From the NCBI GenBank assembly GCA_964059195.1, contig CAXKWD010000005.1, positions 149,201,265-149,265,264 of the forward strand: a DNA stretch of 64,000 nucleotides, given 5' to 3'. This DNA comes from Ectobius pallidus. Its lineage: Eukaryota; Arthropoda; Insecta; Blattodea; Ectobiidae. This document shows, piece by piece, positions 43,233 to 56,576 of the stretch. Made by a program: the position numbers and the translations under genes. The notes under the pieces are model-generated. The model saw only the letters and a list, made by a program, of their open reading frames with translations, made no database searches and had not been told where the DNA came from. How positions within the stretch are numbered: position 1 is the stretch's first letter; the number at the start of each line of letters is the position of its first letter.

Positions 43233-43926
43233 CCCTTAAGTGGCAGCTTTCGGTGAAATTCACAGGCGAGAAATAGGTGAATTTCATTATTTTTTCCCTC
43301 AGCAATGAATTGCTCTACAATCTTGCATCCTGACAAACTCTTTATTGAGTACTTCTACAAATGCATACTATTTTGAAAATTAATCAAACTGTTACAGTTA
43401 TGGCTAATTATCGTTACAAAATGGCAGCCAAGTTTTGTGCACTAAAATGCCGTTTCCGTGATACTCTTTTTTCTATCTTTTTCCAAACATCATATGAACA
43501 ACATCATCTAGAATCCCTGAAAAGTATTTTTTAAGTTTATTTTTCATTAAAATAGATATATCTTTATATATTAAAAAACTCTTAATGTTAAATGAATGAA
43601 TGTAAATGGTATTATTCATATGATAGTAACAAATACACAGAAAAATAATCACTCAGAAACATTGATATTTATGGAAGTTATCAGGGAAACGGCAGTCCAG
43701 TGGATAAAACGTGGTAGCCATTTTGAAACGATAATTACACGTGGGCCTAACTGTAACAGTTTGATTAATTTTGAAAATAGTATGCAATTGTATAAGCAGT
43801 CAATAAAGAGTATGTCAGATTGCAAGACTGTAGAGCAATTCATTGCTGATAAAAAAAATAATGAAATAACTTATATCTATTTCTCACCAATGAATTTCAT
43901 CGAAAGCTGTATGCCCCCCTTAAAGA
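43233..43926. mobile_element. Fold-back element with ~230-bp arms
   Basis: 43233-43464 and 43678-43926 are inverted copies (for example AATTAATCAAACTGTTACAG and its complement, GCAATGAATTGCTCTACA and its complement). The centre is about 210 bp. A 118-codon plus frame (43596-43952) spans the right arm; its sequence (CNSLINFENSMQLYKQSIKS) is not recognised. Since the frame partly recurs in the left arm, it could be a decayed piece of a coding element, but there is no family evidence. Confidence 0.8.
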
Positions 43927-43952
43927 CGACAGAAAAAGGTGATTGCTTCTAG

Positions 43953-44514
43953 AGTTATTGTATATTACTAAAATATAAGAGTGTCTTCTTTTAAATATCA
44001 CCTCCACCTTTTAATTAATTAATTAAGAATGGTTAATTAGTAAGCAAGACCCTCTTTCCCTTATTTAAAAATTTCCACTGATACTTTAATGGTTCATTCT
44101 TAACTACCCTTTAAAATGGGCTAGATTAGTATTTTAATAATGGCTATGAATAATTTATTTTCCTACACTTTTGAGAATTTGAGTGCACGAACTGTGAGCA
44201 TTAAGGGACTTAAAGTGATGAAGTATTGGCTTCTGTACTGCGGTGTCAGGATTTATCTCTTGCCCGGCGATTTATTTTGGACTCACAGTATTTTAGGATC
44301 AGAGAGGCGAGTCGCATTGATTTTCTGTACCGACAATTCAATTCGAAGAATTTAGCATAAAATAAACAGGAGCGATGTCTGTTCATCCTCGCTTGCAGTA
44401 GTGACCCAGATCCCAATCCGATAGCTTCTCATCCACTTAGCAGAAATCTGTGCAAAAGTGATGTTTCAAACTAATCAGATGAATTAAATTATTCTAGATC
44501 TAATTACCGTATTT
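43953..44514. other. No gene seen
   Basis: Short frames only, no paired repeats. Confidence 0.45.
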
Positions 44515-44516
44515 TA

Positions 44517-45158
44517 CGTACCATAAGACGCACTTTTTTACTTCGAAATCGGAGCCTTGAAAGTTGGGTGCGTCTAATGGTCCGAAGTACACTAAAAAAA
44601 TTAAATTTTGGTAAATATTGTCGGAATACCATAGTTATAAACAAGGCGTTGTGAACGATATGATAGTTACAATTGGCACAGATTGCACATCAGTACACTT
44701 GTCACAATCGGAAAATAAGGGTAGCTGAAAACAAGGTATAGAATGCGAAAATAAAGGAATGTTGAATTCTTTTATATGAAAGGAGTTGTCTCCGCCGGGT
44801 GGTTTAAATGAATGTAATGACCTCTAAACAGCCTTGTCCCGTTACACTTACAGCATGCTGAATTGAGGGTTAGAGGGTGTAAAAGTATTTTCAGTCTTTC
44901 ATGAGAAATCAGTTGAGTTGTTAACATTTACGCTTTGTGTCATATGGAAGAGAATTTCGTACAACGCAGGTTTTATTTTAGAAGAGATTTGTACTGATTC
45001 CATTGTACAAGACTATAATTTGTTTATGCAATGAAGTATATTATTCCCTTTAAAAGGTTAAGTTTAGAATCACATTAAATTTATTTTCATTTAAATTCCC
45101 ATCCTAAAACCAAGGTGCGTCTTATGGTCCGGAGCGTCTTATAGTCCGAAAAATACGG
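44517..45158. mobile_element. TIR element with TA target duplication, 642 bp
   Basis: Left end CCGTATTTTACGTACCATAA then GACGCAC pairs with the right end (reverse-complemented CCGTATTTTTCGGACTATAA then GACGC). Both are next to TA (44515-44516 and 45159-45160). The ATAAGACGCAC phrase occurs twice at the right end. The terminus is a widespread animal MITE type with a TA target; superfamily (Tc1/mariner/pogo) is inferred only from the TA. Interior non-coding. Confidence 0.8.
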
Positions 45159-45354
45159 TACTTTAATTTTACATCTTCTAGTGCACAATGGCCATTTTAA
45201 AGACCATTATTATATATGTGAGAAAAGTGTCGTTCTCTTTAGATTAATTAAAAACAGAGCTAGGCAGGTTTGATAGAAAAAGACAACAGAGCATGAAATC
45301 GAAGTAAATAGACAATACGGTTTCAAATAAAATCAGGTATAGTCCGGTTATTCT

Positions 45355-45716
45355 TTGCATACCCAGGCGGCTTCCTTTTGTCAGGAGAAAACGTTTACCG
45401 ACAGCTCAACCCAAGCTCTTTATTTTTACCGCACCTAGTTAACTCAGCCAATCAAAATCTAAAAATGCCCTGTGACGGCTGTGACAGCTATTTTCGAGGA
45501 GTGAAACGCAGGGTTGCGAGATTAAGTTATAGTAAACTATAACACGTGTGAATTTATTAGGCCTATAGTGAGGAAAGAACTGAGGTCAGCGATAACAATG
45601 AGAGAATATTGCAACGTTGCTTTTGTTTTGGAAAGAGGAAACCGACTTGTTCGGATCAATTAACATAAAGAAACACCAACAATGGTTTATTCCTTTGAAG
45701 CCGCCTGGGTATGCAA
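45355..45716. mobile_element. TIR element with perfect 20-bp inverted repeats, 362 bp
   Basis: TTGCATACCCAGGCGGCTTC at 45355-45374 is exactly inverted at 45697-45716. The flanks show no convincing target duplication, so the superfamily is open. The interior is non-coding and contains TAGGCCTA at about 45558. Confidence 0.75.
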
Positions 45717-46799
<1,083 letters not shown>

Positions 46800-46807
46800 A
46801 TCTAAAG

Positions 46808-47237
46808 AAGGGTTGAGCATCGATGGCCGACGTTTTCAAAACATCTTTGTTTTCATGTCGATGATCGATGTTTTCTACATCGATGGAAAACAACCGATGT
46901 TTTTGTTACATCGATGTTTCTCCCCGACATAGATGTTTTTATAATAAAAAAGAGATTAATAGGCCTACCTTGGTTCTAAGATATAATTTTATTTACCAGC
47001 ACCCTATTTTCCCAAAACATAGCTTTTTTTTCACCTCGACAGCTTTCATGGAAATATTTTAGTTTATTTATGAATTTTGCCTAATTTTCTTAAACCATTA
47101 CTTTTTAAATATACATCGAAGTTTTCCGTCTAAATTCATCGATGTTTTCAGGTCGATGTTATCGTCACATCGATGGTTACCGCCGATTTAACATCAATGG
47201 TGAAAATCGATGTTTTAATTGTCGATGTTCATCCCTA
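46808..47237. mobile_element. CATCGATG-rich TIR element, 430 bp
   Basis: Ends AAGGGTTGAGCATCGA and (right, reverse-complemented) TAGGGATGAACATCGA pair. The flanks ATCTAAAG and ATATCAAG agree at 6 of 8 positions, a weak trace of an 8-bp TSD that would fit hAT. The interior carries more than ten ATCGATG-type motifs. An inverted partial copy lies at 1-378. Confidence 0.7.
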
Positions 47238-47245
47238 ATATCAAG

Positions 47246-48719
47246 GAACTAGTTTGTATGTAGGGTCCAATTGTTCAAATAATGTACGGTAAAGTCTAAA
47301 CTATTTAATAAGTTATTTTGCTTAAAAGAATAAGAACTTATGAATTAAAAATATACTTATATCACTAATACTTGCAAACACATATTTCAGATGGTTGTAA
47401 CTAAGAACATGTTTAACGCCAAGATAATATTCATACTATTGGTCGAGACGTCTGTTTTTGCACAAGATTTGACGCAGTAATATGTGATATAACACGTGAT
47501 TTATGAGGCAAACGCTACAAGTAACAGATGTGCGTAATAGTGTGTTCAGATTCAAAACAACGCTCTGCACTATGCTCCATTGTTTGCCAGACAAGCTCCA
47601 ATCAGAGGAATAAGATTTCAAATTAAACCCATTGTTCTTGATTCCATTCTTCTCTAGACAACGAAAGCTACATTTCAATGCGATGACGGCGAAAAATTAG
47701 ATTTGCAATCTGAGTCTAAATGCTCCTGAAGAAAAGACGCATTGAACTTCAATTCTTTACTCTCCCCCTCCAAAAAAAAAAAATAATGCATCAGTGAAAG
47801 TTCGTTAGTTACACATTTCCTCGTAAAATTATGGTTAAGCACTAGTATTAACAGATCAACTATCGATTTTTAAAACCAATGTACTTTTAATTGCCCTTAA
47901 AGACCAACTCTCTCCTTTGCAACTGACAGTCTCCAAATAAAGTTTTTATTTTTATTTTGTCCCCTTAATAGGTGATATTTAGACGGTCCTTTCCTTAATC
48001 TAATATAAATAAATGACTTCCATTAAACGGTTTAAAAGGTGTATATTTGAGAATTGCACATTAAGATTTTAAACTTACATATTGGTGTTAATCGTAAATA
48101 AATCGATCAACATTGATTTCTTAACGTTCTTAGATAGCCTATAATTTTACGTTTTACAAAAAGAAATTGCTAGCTAGCCTGTATGAATTTGTTACTTAAA
48201 TGTTAGTGTTAATCGTAGGGAATTTGTTCATCATGATTTTCTTAAGTTCCTTAAAAAGCTGATAATTTGTTATAGAGCAATATTTAACGCCTTTTCCAGT
48301 ATTTATCATTTTTTAACAATCACCTAACATTTCATAATTACATAAGCTATAGTAATTACTCGATGTAAGGCTACGGAACGGATATAATCAAAAGAGTAAT
48401 CAAATGCTCTATCAGAAGTCGAAATATGCATGCAAATATACTGTAAAATCTGTAAAATGTGCTCCGGGAGCAATATAAGCAATTATATTATTTTTTTTAT
48501 TTGTAGCTGTGTTTATACTCTCTCTCTCTCTTATTTTTTTTTTATTTTTTTTTTAAGCTTCGAGGCTATATCAGAAGTTCGGGATCTGTGTCTGTACAGT
48601 ACGGTAGGCCATGGAACTATTGATAGTCTATTGTTTCTACTGTCGGTGTATTTAATGGAGAAAATTTCCACAGATATTAATTTAAATAGATATGATACAG
48701 GATGAAATGGTGAAGATGA
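47246..48719. other. About 1.5 kb without a recognised gene
   Basis: Frames at 47678-47436 (minus) and 48430-48705 (plus) have no motif; the latter is hydrophobic because of T-rich sequence and a short (TC)n at about 48521. Confidence 0.45.
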
Positions 48720-48832
48720 TTCACGGTATGTAAATATCCAATTCGGCATTTGCCTTTACGACTGGGGAAATCATGAAAACACCCATGTCAAATTGGCCGG
48801 CCACGGGATTTGAACCTGGCACCTTCCAAACG
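48720..48832 (-). mobile_element. SINE family C fragment
   Basis: On the minus strand GGTGCCAGGTTCAAATCCCG is a tRNA-like B box (GGTTCAAATCC), followed by GGCCGGCC, CATGATTTCCCCAGTCGTAA and AGGCAAATGCCGAATTGG. The last phrase is the conserved core of a SINE type common in insects (TTTCCCC..…GGCAAATGCCGG). The A box is missing. Confidence 0.6.
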
Positions 48833-49318
48833 TATTATTTTATATTCTCTTGTTAGCTGGGTTATATTGTGTAGTAGTACGAATTGTATACATTGTATAC
48901 ATTACATTAAAAAAAGAATGCAACAAATTTTAGTGAATTAAAAACGATTTAAGTGAAAGATAGTTTCAATGTTATATAATCAGCTCCGAAAACATTACGC
49001 TATGTTAATTATTGTACAGTCTTTTCTCAAACCATTAGCTTAGGCAAATATGCTGTCAATGCTAGAAATAACAGAGATGTGCACATTTTTTAAAATCTGT
49101 CAGAGATATGCCGTTAAAAATGTGACAAATTAATAAAATATACACAAATATTTTAATACAAGGCAAATATGACGCTTTATCGAAAAACTATCAAAATATG
49201 CAACAATATGCACAATGGAACAATAAATTTTCTGTTATTTCTTTCATGTCTTGTACACATGTTAACACTAGCACGTAATAGAGTGTATTATTACAAATAT
49301 TTTTTCCATAAACTTCCG
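48833..49318. other. No gene seen
   Basis: AT-rich, no motif recognised. Confidence 0.45.
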
Positions 49319-49830
49319 GGTCCTAATTATGACCAGGCTTTAAAACTTAGTGCCCGATCGAATATGTTAACAGCAACCGTACTGTATAGACTTTGCTCGG
49401 CGTATGCCCTAGCTACCATATGCTAGTTCACGTGATAGTAAACAAACCAGAATACATATATAGGAAGACCACAAAATAACTTCTCATTATCTAAACTCAC
49501 ATTACAAGCATGCAAAACGATACTTTCTGCTGTTTGTGTATAATAGTCCCTCCCAAATGTTTCAATATATGTTTGCGCTTTAGCACACTTTACTTTTGGC
49601 ATGCCGAACACGTATTATAAATTTAAACACGCACAATGACAAGGTACACTGTTGACCAATTTGAGAGGCACAGTACTACGAGGGCATTCACTTCTCGGTA
49701 CTACTATCAATGACTGTCTTATCAGCCTACGCAATCACCCTCCACCCCATATACTCAGGTTGTTGGTAACCGGAATCAACTCCCTCTGTGGGTTCGGGCA
49801 CTAAGTTTTAAAGCCTGATTATGACGTACC
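49319..49830. mobile_element. Possible TIR element, 512 bp
   Basis: About 37 bp near each edge are inverted copies: AGGCTTTAAAACTTAGTGCC (left) and GGCACTAAGTTTTAAAGCCT (right), extended by TAATTATGA/TCATAATCA-like sequence. No target duplication was recognised. A shared DQALKLSAR-like peptide on both strands is only a reflection of the inverted repeat. Confidence 0.5.
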
Positions 49831-50898
49831 GGTACTGTATGCCTAGAGAATTTGATGCTGGTGCAATAAACCAATAAAACGACAGGACAGAGAATCATTA
49901 TCTTAGTCAGGTTGTTTACTTCTTTTCTGTAACCTCGTGGATCAGTAGAAGACATTTTCTTTGTCTGCGGAGGGAAAGACAAATGAGGAGAAAAATAGGT
50001 TTCTCCTGAAAATATGAATATGACTCCATTCAATGGTAATTTTTTTTCTTTATCACTTGAAACTTATTTTTACTTTATGCAGAACATAAATATAGCTGTT
50101 ATCAAAGAGCTAAGAGATTTATTAAAGACTGCATAGGTATTACTCTCTAAACGCCGAGATGTATTTTTTTGCCTGTTTCACAGTCTGAACGGACTGATAA
50201 GTCGGGCAAGAAGGAAATCCAATAATTTAAACATTTTAACCTACGGATGTGGATGATAAATCTCTTGCGGTTAAAATAAGTGACTAAAATATTATGCTGA
50301 CTTGATAAATGAAACGACTTTAAATGATAGGCTATTTCAAGAAGAAGAGACAAGTTATCATGCGCTTATACTTTTTCCAAGCAAATATATGTACTATAAT
50401 CATCTGGCTTCACATTCAGATGGTCTAATTTAATAAGAACACAAGCATTAGTCCAGACTAAACATTCTCCAGCAAAAACTAGGCCCTTTACATATTTAAT
50501 CACAAGTTCTCGGACAATCACCCAGGTGAGATCAGTGTACACTAAGTTTTCGGCAACGTAATCTGCTGCTCAGGACACTGCAGAAATGTTAGAAAATGTT
50601 AAATACATTAAATAAATGCGGGCATGTAATGTTTAGTTTCTCACTGTGTACCAGTATTTATTTTTGGATATAGTACCCTACAGACTCCGTGTGTGAATTA
50701 TATTTCATTTTGGCTGCAAACGAAGATGTTTCGTCAATTCAGATTTTAATGCATCTGTAATCCGTGGCAAAATTTCTTATGTCATCAGCTGATCCAATAA
50801 AATATACAACCAAATTTCAAAATGTTTTTGTTGCTGACTGTTGTAACCGCAAGTAGTCGTATACACTTTTGCACTTTAACTGACACTATGTAACCGTG
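49831..50898. other. About 1 kb without a recognised gene
   Basis: Short frames only, no paired repeats. Confidence 0.45.
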
Positions 50899-51050
50899 TT
50901 GTCTCAAAGGAGGTACCAGCATTGAGCTGATCACTCATCCGGGGAGGCCGTCCATGTCATTGTCGGTCAAATTGTATGTATGTGATCCTCGCTCGACAGG
51001 TATTGGTCCTGTAAGGCCAAGGCGGCTTGGGAGATGGGAGAGGTTAAACT
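50899..51050 (+). mobile_element. SINE family A, 3' fragment
   Basis: TTGTCTCAAAGGAGGTACCA, GCTGATCACTCATCCGGGGA, TATGTATGTGATCC and CGACAGGTATTGGTCCTGTA follow the order of the 3' half of the copies at 57270-57655 and 23299-23765. The head is absent. Confidence 0.8.
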
Positions 51051-53138
51051 CAGTGAAAGAAGAATAAGGATAGTTAAAGGCAAAATCTAATTAGTTTTCG
51101 GTTAGAAATGTCTTGCTGAAAAGAATGCTTTGCTTGCAACAAGACCGACCCACACATTTATGACGATCGACAGATGTATTGTACTGTACGGTTGTAGTAG
51201 AGTAATGCATCGGCAAAACAAAATGTTACGTCATATCTCATATCGACTGAAATTGACACTTGGCATGTATCCAGTCAATTTATCACTGAACTGACTTCAT
51301 TAATGCTTAATAACCAGCTTATGCGACATATGTTACACATTCAGTTCGTGACAGGGGTGTCAGCTGCGGCAGAACGACCTCTAAGAATGCTTAAGTGATT
51401 TGGAAATTCCTCTATGGGTTATATTTTTAGGCGTAGATTCCAAAACTGAGATTTCAGTGTCATTAAAAATTTTAAAAAAAATGTTCCTTCTAGTAAGAAG
51501 TAAATATAATAAATTCACAGGACTCGAGAGGGTTCTTACGGTTTCTCAATATACTTGCATATTTAATATTTTCACATAAGTAGGCTACTTACGGAGATAT
51601 ATTGAACTACAAGTGTTTTGCAGATGACAAACAGTTTGTCCTTCTCCTGCTTAGATTCGCGGTCCAATCAGGGACGCTAGCGGCACTTCGTTAGCTCGTA
51701 CACGTGATTGGCGGTGAAAGAAATCGCTTCTCATTTGAAAAATACATAATTTATTTAACATCAAAATTAGAGCAATATATTTATTAGCATTGACATCGTT
51801 TTACATAAATTGCATGAATTCCATAATTTTATTTTTTATGTTGTTTTAGGTCGTAAATATAATTAAGCGAAGTTCCTTGAAGTCATAAAGTGTTTTTTTT
51901 TTATCTTAGAAGAAGAATTTAATGTTAAAATACAATGGCATTTAATAAAAACGAAAAGCAGAATTAATCAAGTATTGATTTTAGTTTTGTATAAATTTTA
52001 ATATAAAATCTGAAAATATGAATTGTGAAATAGTTCAAGTGTAAAATATGTTTAACATAAATTTCAATTTTAACATCTCTGTTGTCGTAGTCTGCTCATT
52101 TATTGAATCCTCTTGTAAAACTGCTAAGAATAAAACAGCTTTTTCCATGACGAAAATTGTTAAAATTATCACTGCTAATGACGTATAGGCCTATATACGT
52201 CACATCAAAAACTGTACAATAGCAGATGTGTCATTTCAGTAGAGTAATGATTTATTTTAAAATATGAGGATTTTTAAATTTTATGTTTGTCATTCATCGA
52301 AATCATCTATTCTACTAAAATTTTCCTTATTTTTTAAATATTTTATATAAAACATTAAATTACATGTAATAATTTTTATTCATTTTTATTCCGTTTCAAA
52401 ATGAACTGGAGATCTTAGTTTCTTGAGGGGCGCGAGCTATACTTTCACAGAACTAACAGTTAATGTTCTTTTTAATTTTGTTACCGACTTTAGATTGGTT
52501 GTAGTTTGTTCAAATATACAGTATATTTTTTTTAACTTTGCTCGTTTGTATGAATTATGCATGTTTATGGATATAAATTTCCTGTTAATTCTGGATGGTC
52601 ATCAAAATGTTTTCTAAACACTGTTCATGCGACTGTTTCATTAAACACTTTCTAAAATGTTTTAGATACTCATATCACATAACTTGGTGGTACTTGTTTG
52701 CTTTATGAACTGGCACAGGCTATTGAAAGTCCATGAGAGGAAGCACAGTACATATAACTCCCATGTATAAGAGTGTCGCCAGTGATATACTGGCGGTGGG
52801 AATTCCATACATGCAGTAAATTATGTTTGGCTAGATTAAACAAAGCCTTACTAGTGAAACACAAACTCCCATTCAGCCAACAAAGCTTCGACTGAGCGAA
52901 ACTATGCCAGAGTTTTGAATTCTAAAATAAATATTTCTCTTAACCATGCACCCAAATACATAAATGCCATTTACGGTCTTCAATGCACGTTCAAAGTGTA
53001 CAGAAGAAAAGGTGTAAATATAAATTTTAAGTAATCTAAACTTCAGTATAAATTTTCTCAGTAGTTATGTAAGTTGTACTGAATTTAAAAAAAGACATGC
53101 TTACAGGCCTATTAACTGAGCACTAATTAAAGATAAGT
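51051..53138. other. About 2.1 kb without a recognised gene
   Basis: Short frames only. A GC-richer patch at 51650-51720 has no readable motif. No paired terminal repeats. Confidence 0.45.
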
Positions 53139-53151
53139 ATTCGATCTAAGG

Positions 53152-53351
53152 ACTCCAAGCCTAAATTAGAGCCTCTGGACAAAATTTCCCGGCCTTTCAC
53201 GTCCAAGTAATACCTTAGTTTCCTGGGGGTTGTGAGGCGATGGGCTTACCACCTGTCCCTCTGCCCTCTCTCGGAAAATAAGCGTAACAAATTCAAATAG
53301 GTATCAGAAACCTCCAATTAGAGGCCCTTCGCCCCGACACTGGGGATATAG

Positions 53352-53384
<33 letters not shown>
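53152..53384 (+). mobile_element. Retro-insertion with (GA)n tail and 13-bp TSD
   Basis: ATTCGATCTAAGG at 53139-53151 is repeated exactly at 53385-53397. Between lie a ~200-bp GC-richer body (GGGGGTTGTGAGGCGATGGG, CCTTCGCCCCGACACTGGGG) and a (GA)n run to 53384. A long exact TSD plus a simple-sequence 3' tail is the mark of target-primed reverse transcription. The body has no tRNA A/B boxes and no ORF, so it is probably a truncated LINE 3' end or an unclassified SINE. Confidence 0.85.
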
Positions 53385-53387
<3 letters not shown>

Positions 53388-53397
53388 CGATCTAAGG

Positions 53398-53838
53398 GGC
53401 ATCATACTCTAATAAAATAAAAAGAGGTACCCAAAATATCTCTATAACGTATTACATAAGTCCAAGTGAATTATATAATGGAATTTTTTACGTTACATTG
53501 AATGGTAAAGTTTTTAAACCCGATTATTTGCTTGCTTCTTTCTTAATTATCTGAAGGAATTGGAAAATATTTTATACAAAAGTTTTCTCACAGATAATTT
53601 TTTCCTCAAAGGTTTATGCCTTGTTCTCACAACAAGGATTTGGAACATTTCATGAAAAAATGTACAAAATATTAATAGTACATAATTTTATAACTTCTGC
53701 CGGAAAACATTGAACTCTGCTTTGTAATCGTCATAATATATTTATGTGATTAGTGGTATTTTATTCAAGCATTTTTCTAAGAAGAAAATTTCGTATGTGG
53801 TATAAATTAAAAAAAAATTATTCTGGTCATGGAGGTAA
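53398..53838. other. No gene seen
   Basis: AT-rich sequence up to a (ATC)n tail. Confidence 0.45.
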
Positions 53839-54590
53839 TGTAATCATCATCATCATCATCCACCACATAGTATGAGCCTGATGGCTTGATCCGTCTTCAT
53901 CAGATCTATTAGAACTGCTGACTCCATCGTAAATTTGGGCGACCAATATTCTTTCTTCCTCGTGGAACATAGTGGAATAATAACTTATTTTAGGGAAGCG
54001 GTGTTCATCCCTTCTGTCTACGTGACTCATCCAAATAATATGGTTATTTCTTACGCGTTGATTTATATCTTCTATATGAAATTCGTTTCTTATCGCTTTT
54101 TCTATGGTTTCCTAAAGATATTCCTGCTACTGGCCTAAGAAACCTCATTTCTGAAGTTTCTAGACGTCTTTTAGTCGTATCATCTCTCGTCAGTGTCCAG
54201 GTTTTTGAACCATACAGTATTATAGGCAAAGCTACTGATTTATAAAATTTCAGTTGAGTCTCTTTTCTGGCTTTATTTCTTATTTTTCTACTTCTCCTTA
54301 TGGTTCCACAGTAATTTAATATGCAAGTTATTTTCGGTGTCCAGACTTTTCTGATAAGATATTCCACAACCTAGATGTTTGAAGCTGTTCATCTGTTCAA
54401 TAATTTTGTAATCTATTACAATTTTTTATATCTTTTATGATGTTTTCCTATGAAGATCATAGTTTTAGTTTTAAAATGTGATTTTTAAAATTGCATTCTT
54501 CAATTATTTGGTGTAATTTACGGGCAGCAGTTTGTGTCATCCGTTATTAGCTCTAAAGTGACGTATTTTATACTTTCACCGATTTAATAT
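53839..54590 (-). pseudogene. LINE reverse-transcriptase C-terminal region with (GAT)n tail
   Basis: The minus strand reads, through frameshifts and stops: TAARKLHQIIEECNF, MIFIGKHH-like and NSFKHLGCGISY-like fragments (RT palm/thumb region), then an open 107-codon frame (54367-54044) with TQLKFYKSVALPIILYGSKT, WTLTRDDTTKRRLETSEMRF and LRPVAGISL, and finally NRSDEDGSSHQAHTMW-like sequence before a (GAT)n tail (plus-strand ATC run at about 53848-53861). It is the RTE-like type of non-LTR element, distinct from 42212-42606 in its ending. Non-functional. Confidence 0.85.
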
Positions 54591-54753
54591 AATCTATTGT
54601 ATTTTAATCTTTGAAGAAATTTCGGCACGGATAGGTATAAAACCTGGGATTTATTTATTAGTAGGCAAATGATGGAACCATTCAGCCAGCAAGAACTATT
54701 TCTGGCTTTGACTTCTGCCTAGAAAATATGCTCCTCTAAAGAACATCTCTAAT

Positions 54754-56233
54754 GGCCGGTTCCACCGACAATCTTTAAATATACCCAAACGAAGACTTTA
54801 GTAACGCGCTATTACTGTATAACGTCTGCGTTAAGTGGACACTGTTCCACCAACACTTTTGTCGTTAAAATAAACACCCGTTTCCAAACGCGCGTTAGAA
54901 GGCAGGCAATCTTGGTACACAAGCTTCTCATACATTCACTGTCGCTACTGCCAACATACAATGTTAAACCCGAGAACACACGACTAGTAATTTTCATATT
55001 ACATCATTCAAAATTATAAATATGTTGAGTGAGTATTGTTTTTTTATATATCGAGATGCAAAAATTGAATGTTATATTGTTTCCATGCCCGATTCCTTCG
55101 CCATTCAAAGTCATTTTTCCATTGGCAACGTTGGCTGCTATGGTTCACAGTACAGCAGAAAATAAACATTAGTAGTAGAACGCAATTATTAATGTTATTT
55201 ATTTTATTAATGCAGTATATTATACAATTTATGATGTTGCACTCGCACTATTAACCTATCATAACTTTATCATAATTTTTTAAGCTAACCTGTAATTCTT
55301 TCGATGCTATTGGTATCAAAAATGTATCAAACATAAAATGTGAATTGGGCCTAGGCTATAAGCCTACTGCTGGTGTAATATTATTACAATTTATTATACC
55401 ATATCATAAAATTATTGCAAACTATTACAATGTGATAAGTGCACAGCTTAGCTCTTACCTTAATTTTGTAGTCATAGGAGATAGAAAATGGCATTTTCCT
55501 GGATAAACACGGGAATAACACACACAAAAAACGATTTGACTTAGGCCTAATTTTTCTTCAATAACAATAAACACCGTGCACTCTTAATTTATTGAGAAGT
55601 AATCCAATAGAGATATATTAATCAATTTCACATTTCGTAAACCTACTAGTAATAATATAAGCTAGAAAATGACAAATACACAGCGGCACTTTCGATGGCG
55701 TGTAGCCTAGGCGTAACTATGAGCGAAATACTTCGGAATACTGTTGTATGTCGTGCAACTGCGAAAAACATTTTATTTTGTAACCACTCGCCTGCTTCAA
55801 TGTTACAGTATAAACTGATCCTCTCGTCTGAGTGACTAGTTTGTCTTGTGGAATGTGAGAAAACCCCAGATCCTGCTTTTGTGTTCATGCTGAGGGTCAC
55901 ATTCTGCTAGGCTACCTGACTGCTCTACCCTAGCAAAGAAAATAAATGAATCACTCCCTTGTATTCATGTTATTCTTCAGAAACTATAATTAATGCATTA
56001 ATGTACTGGGTTTATTGTTTAATGTGGATAATATTGCATATTGTAGCATGCAACCACATTCGGCCATCTTGTTTCCAAGCAAACGCGAGATTTAACGCAA
56101 GGAATTTCTGTCTTTAAGTTAACGCAAGTATTAACGGGTGTGATGGACTAATCAGGCTCGGTGGAACCTAAACATGGTACAAGCAGGAGAAAACGACGCG
56201 TTTTAGCCGTAACGAAGGTCGGTGGAACTCGCC
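54754..56233. mobile_element. ISL2EU/Harbinger-like TIR element, 1,480 bp
   Basis: Left end GGCCGGTTCCACCGACAATC and right end (reverse-complemented) GGCGAGTTCCACCGACCTTC form an inverted pair with AT on both outer sides (54752-54753 and 56234-56235). GGCCGGTT.CACC termini with an AT duplication recall ISL2EU elements of the PIF/Harbinger group; this is from memory and should be checked. Subterminal sequences around AACACCCGTT and AACGGGTGTG also pair. The frames inside show no transposase, so it is non-autonomous. Confidence 0.7.
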
Positions 56234-56576
56234 ATAAATCTCACCAATGTGACAAAAGAGAACAATCGTCAATATACTTTTTTGCACGACTTAACTAATT
56301 AGTGGTACTCACGAATGTTGTTGCCGTGGATCGTAAGTTGACATTCCCACACGCAACCTTGTTGCTATGTGCGGTAAGAATTTACTTACGGCACATCATA
56401 ATACAATCCTTTATGGACAAGGCCCCTTAGGACAAATATTCGGTTCCCATAACAACAAACACATGCGAATCACTTTCTGAAATAAACATCTATCTTCAAG
56501 AATGTATATACATAATATTTTCAGGTAATATCACAATTAATATAAATAATCGTGCAAAAAATAGCATGCAATACTC

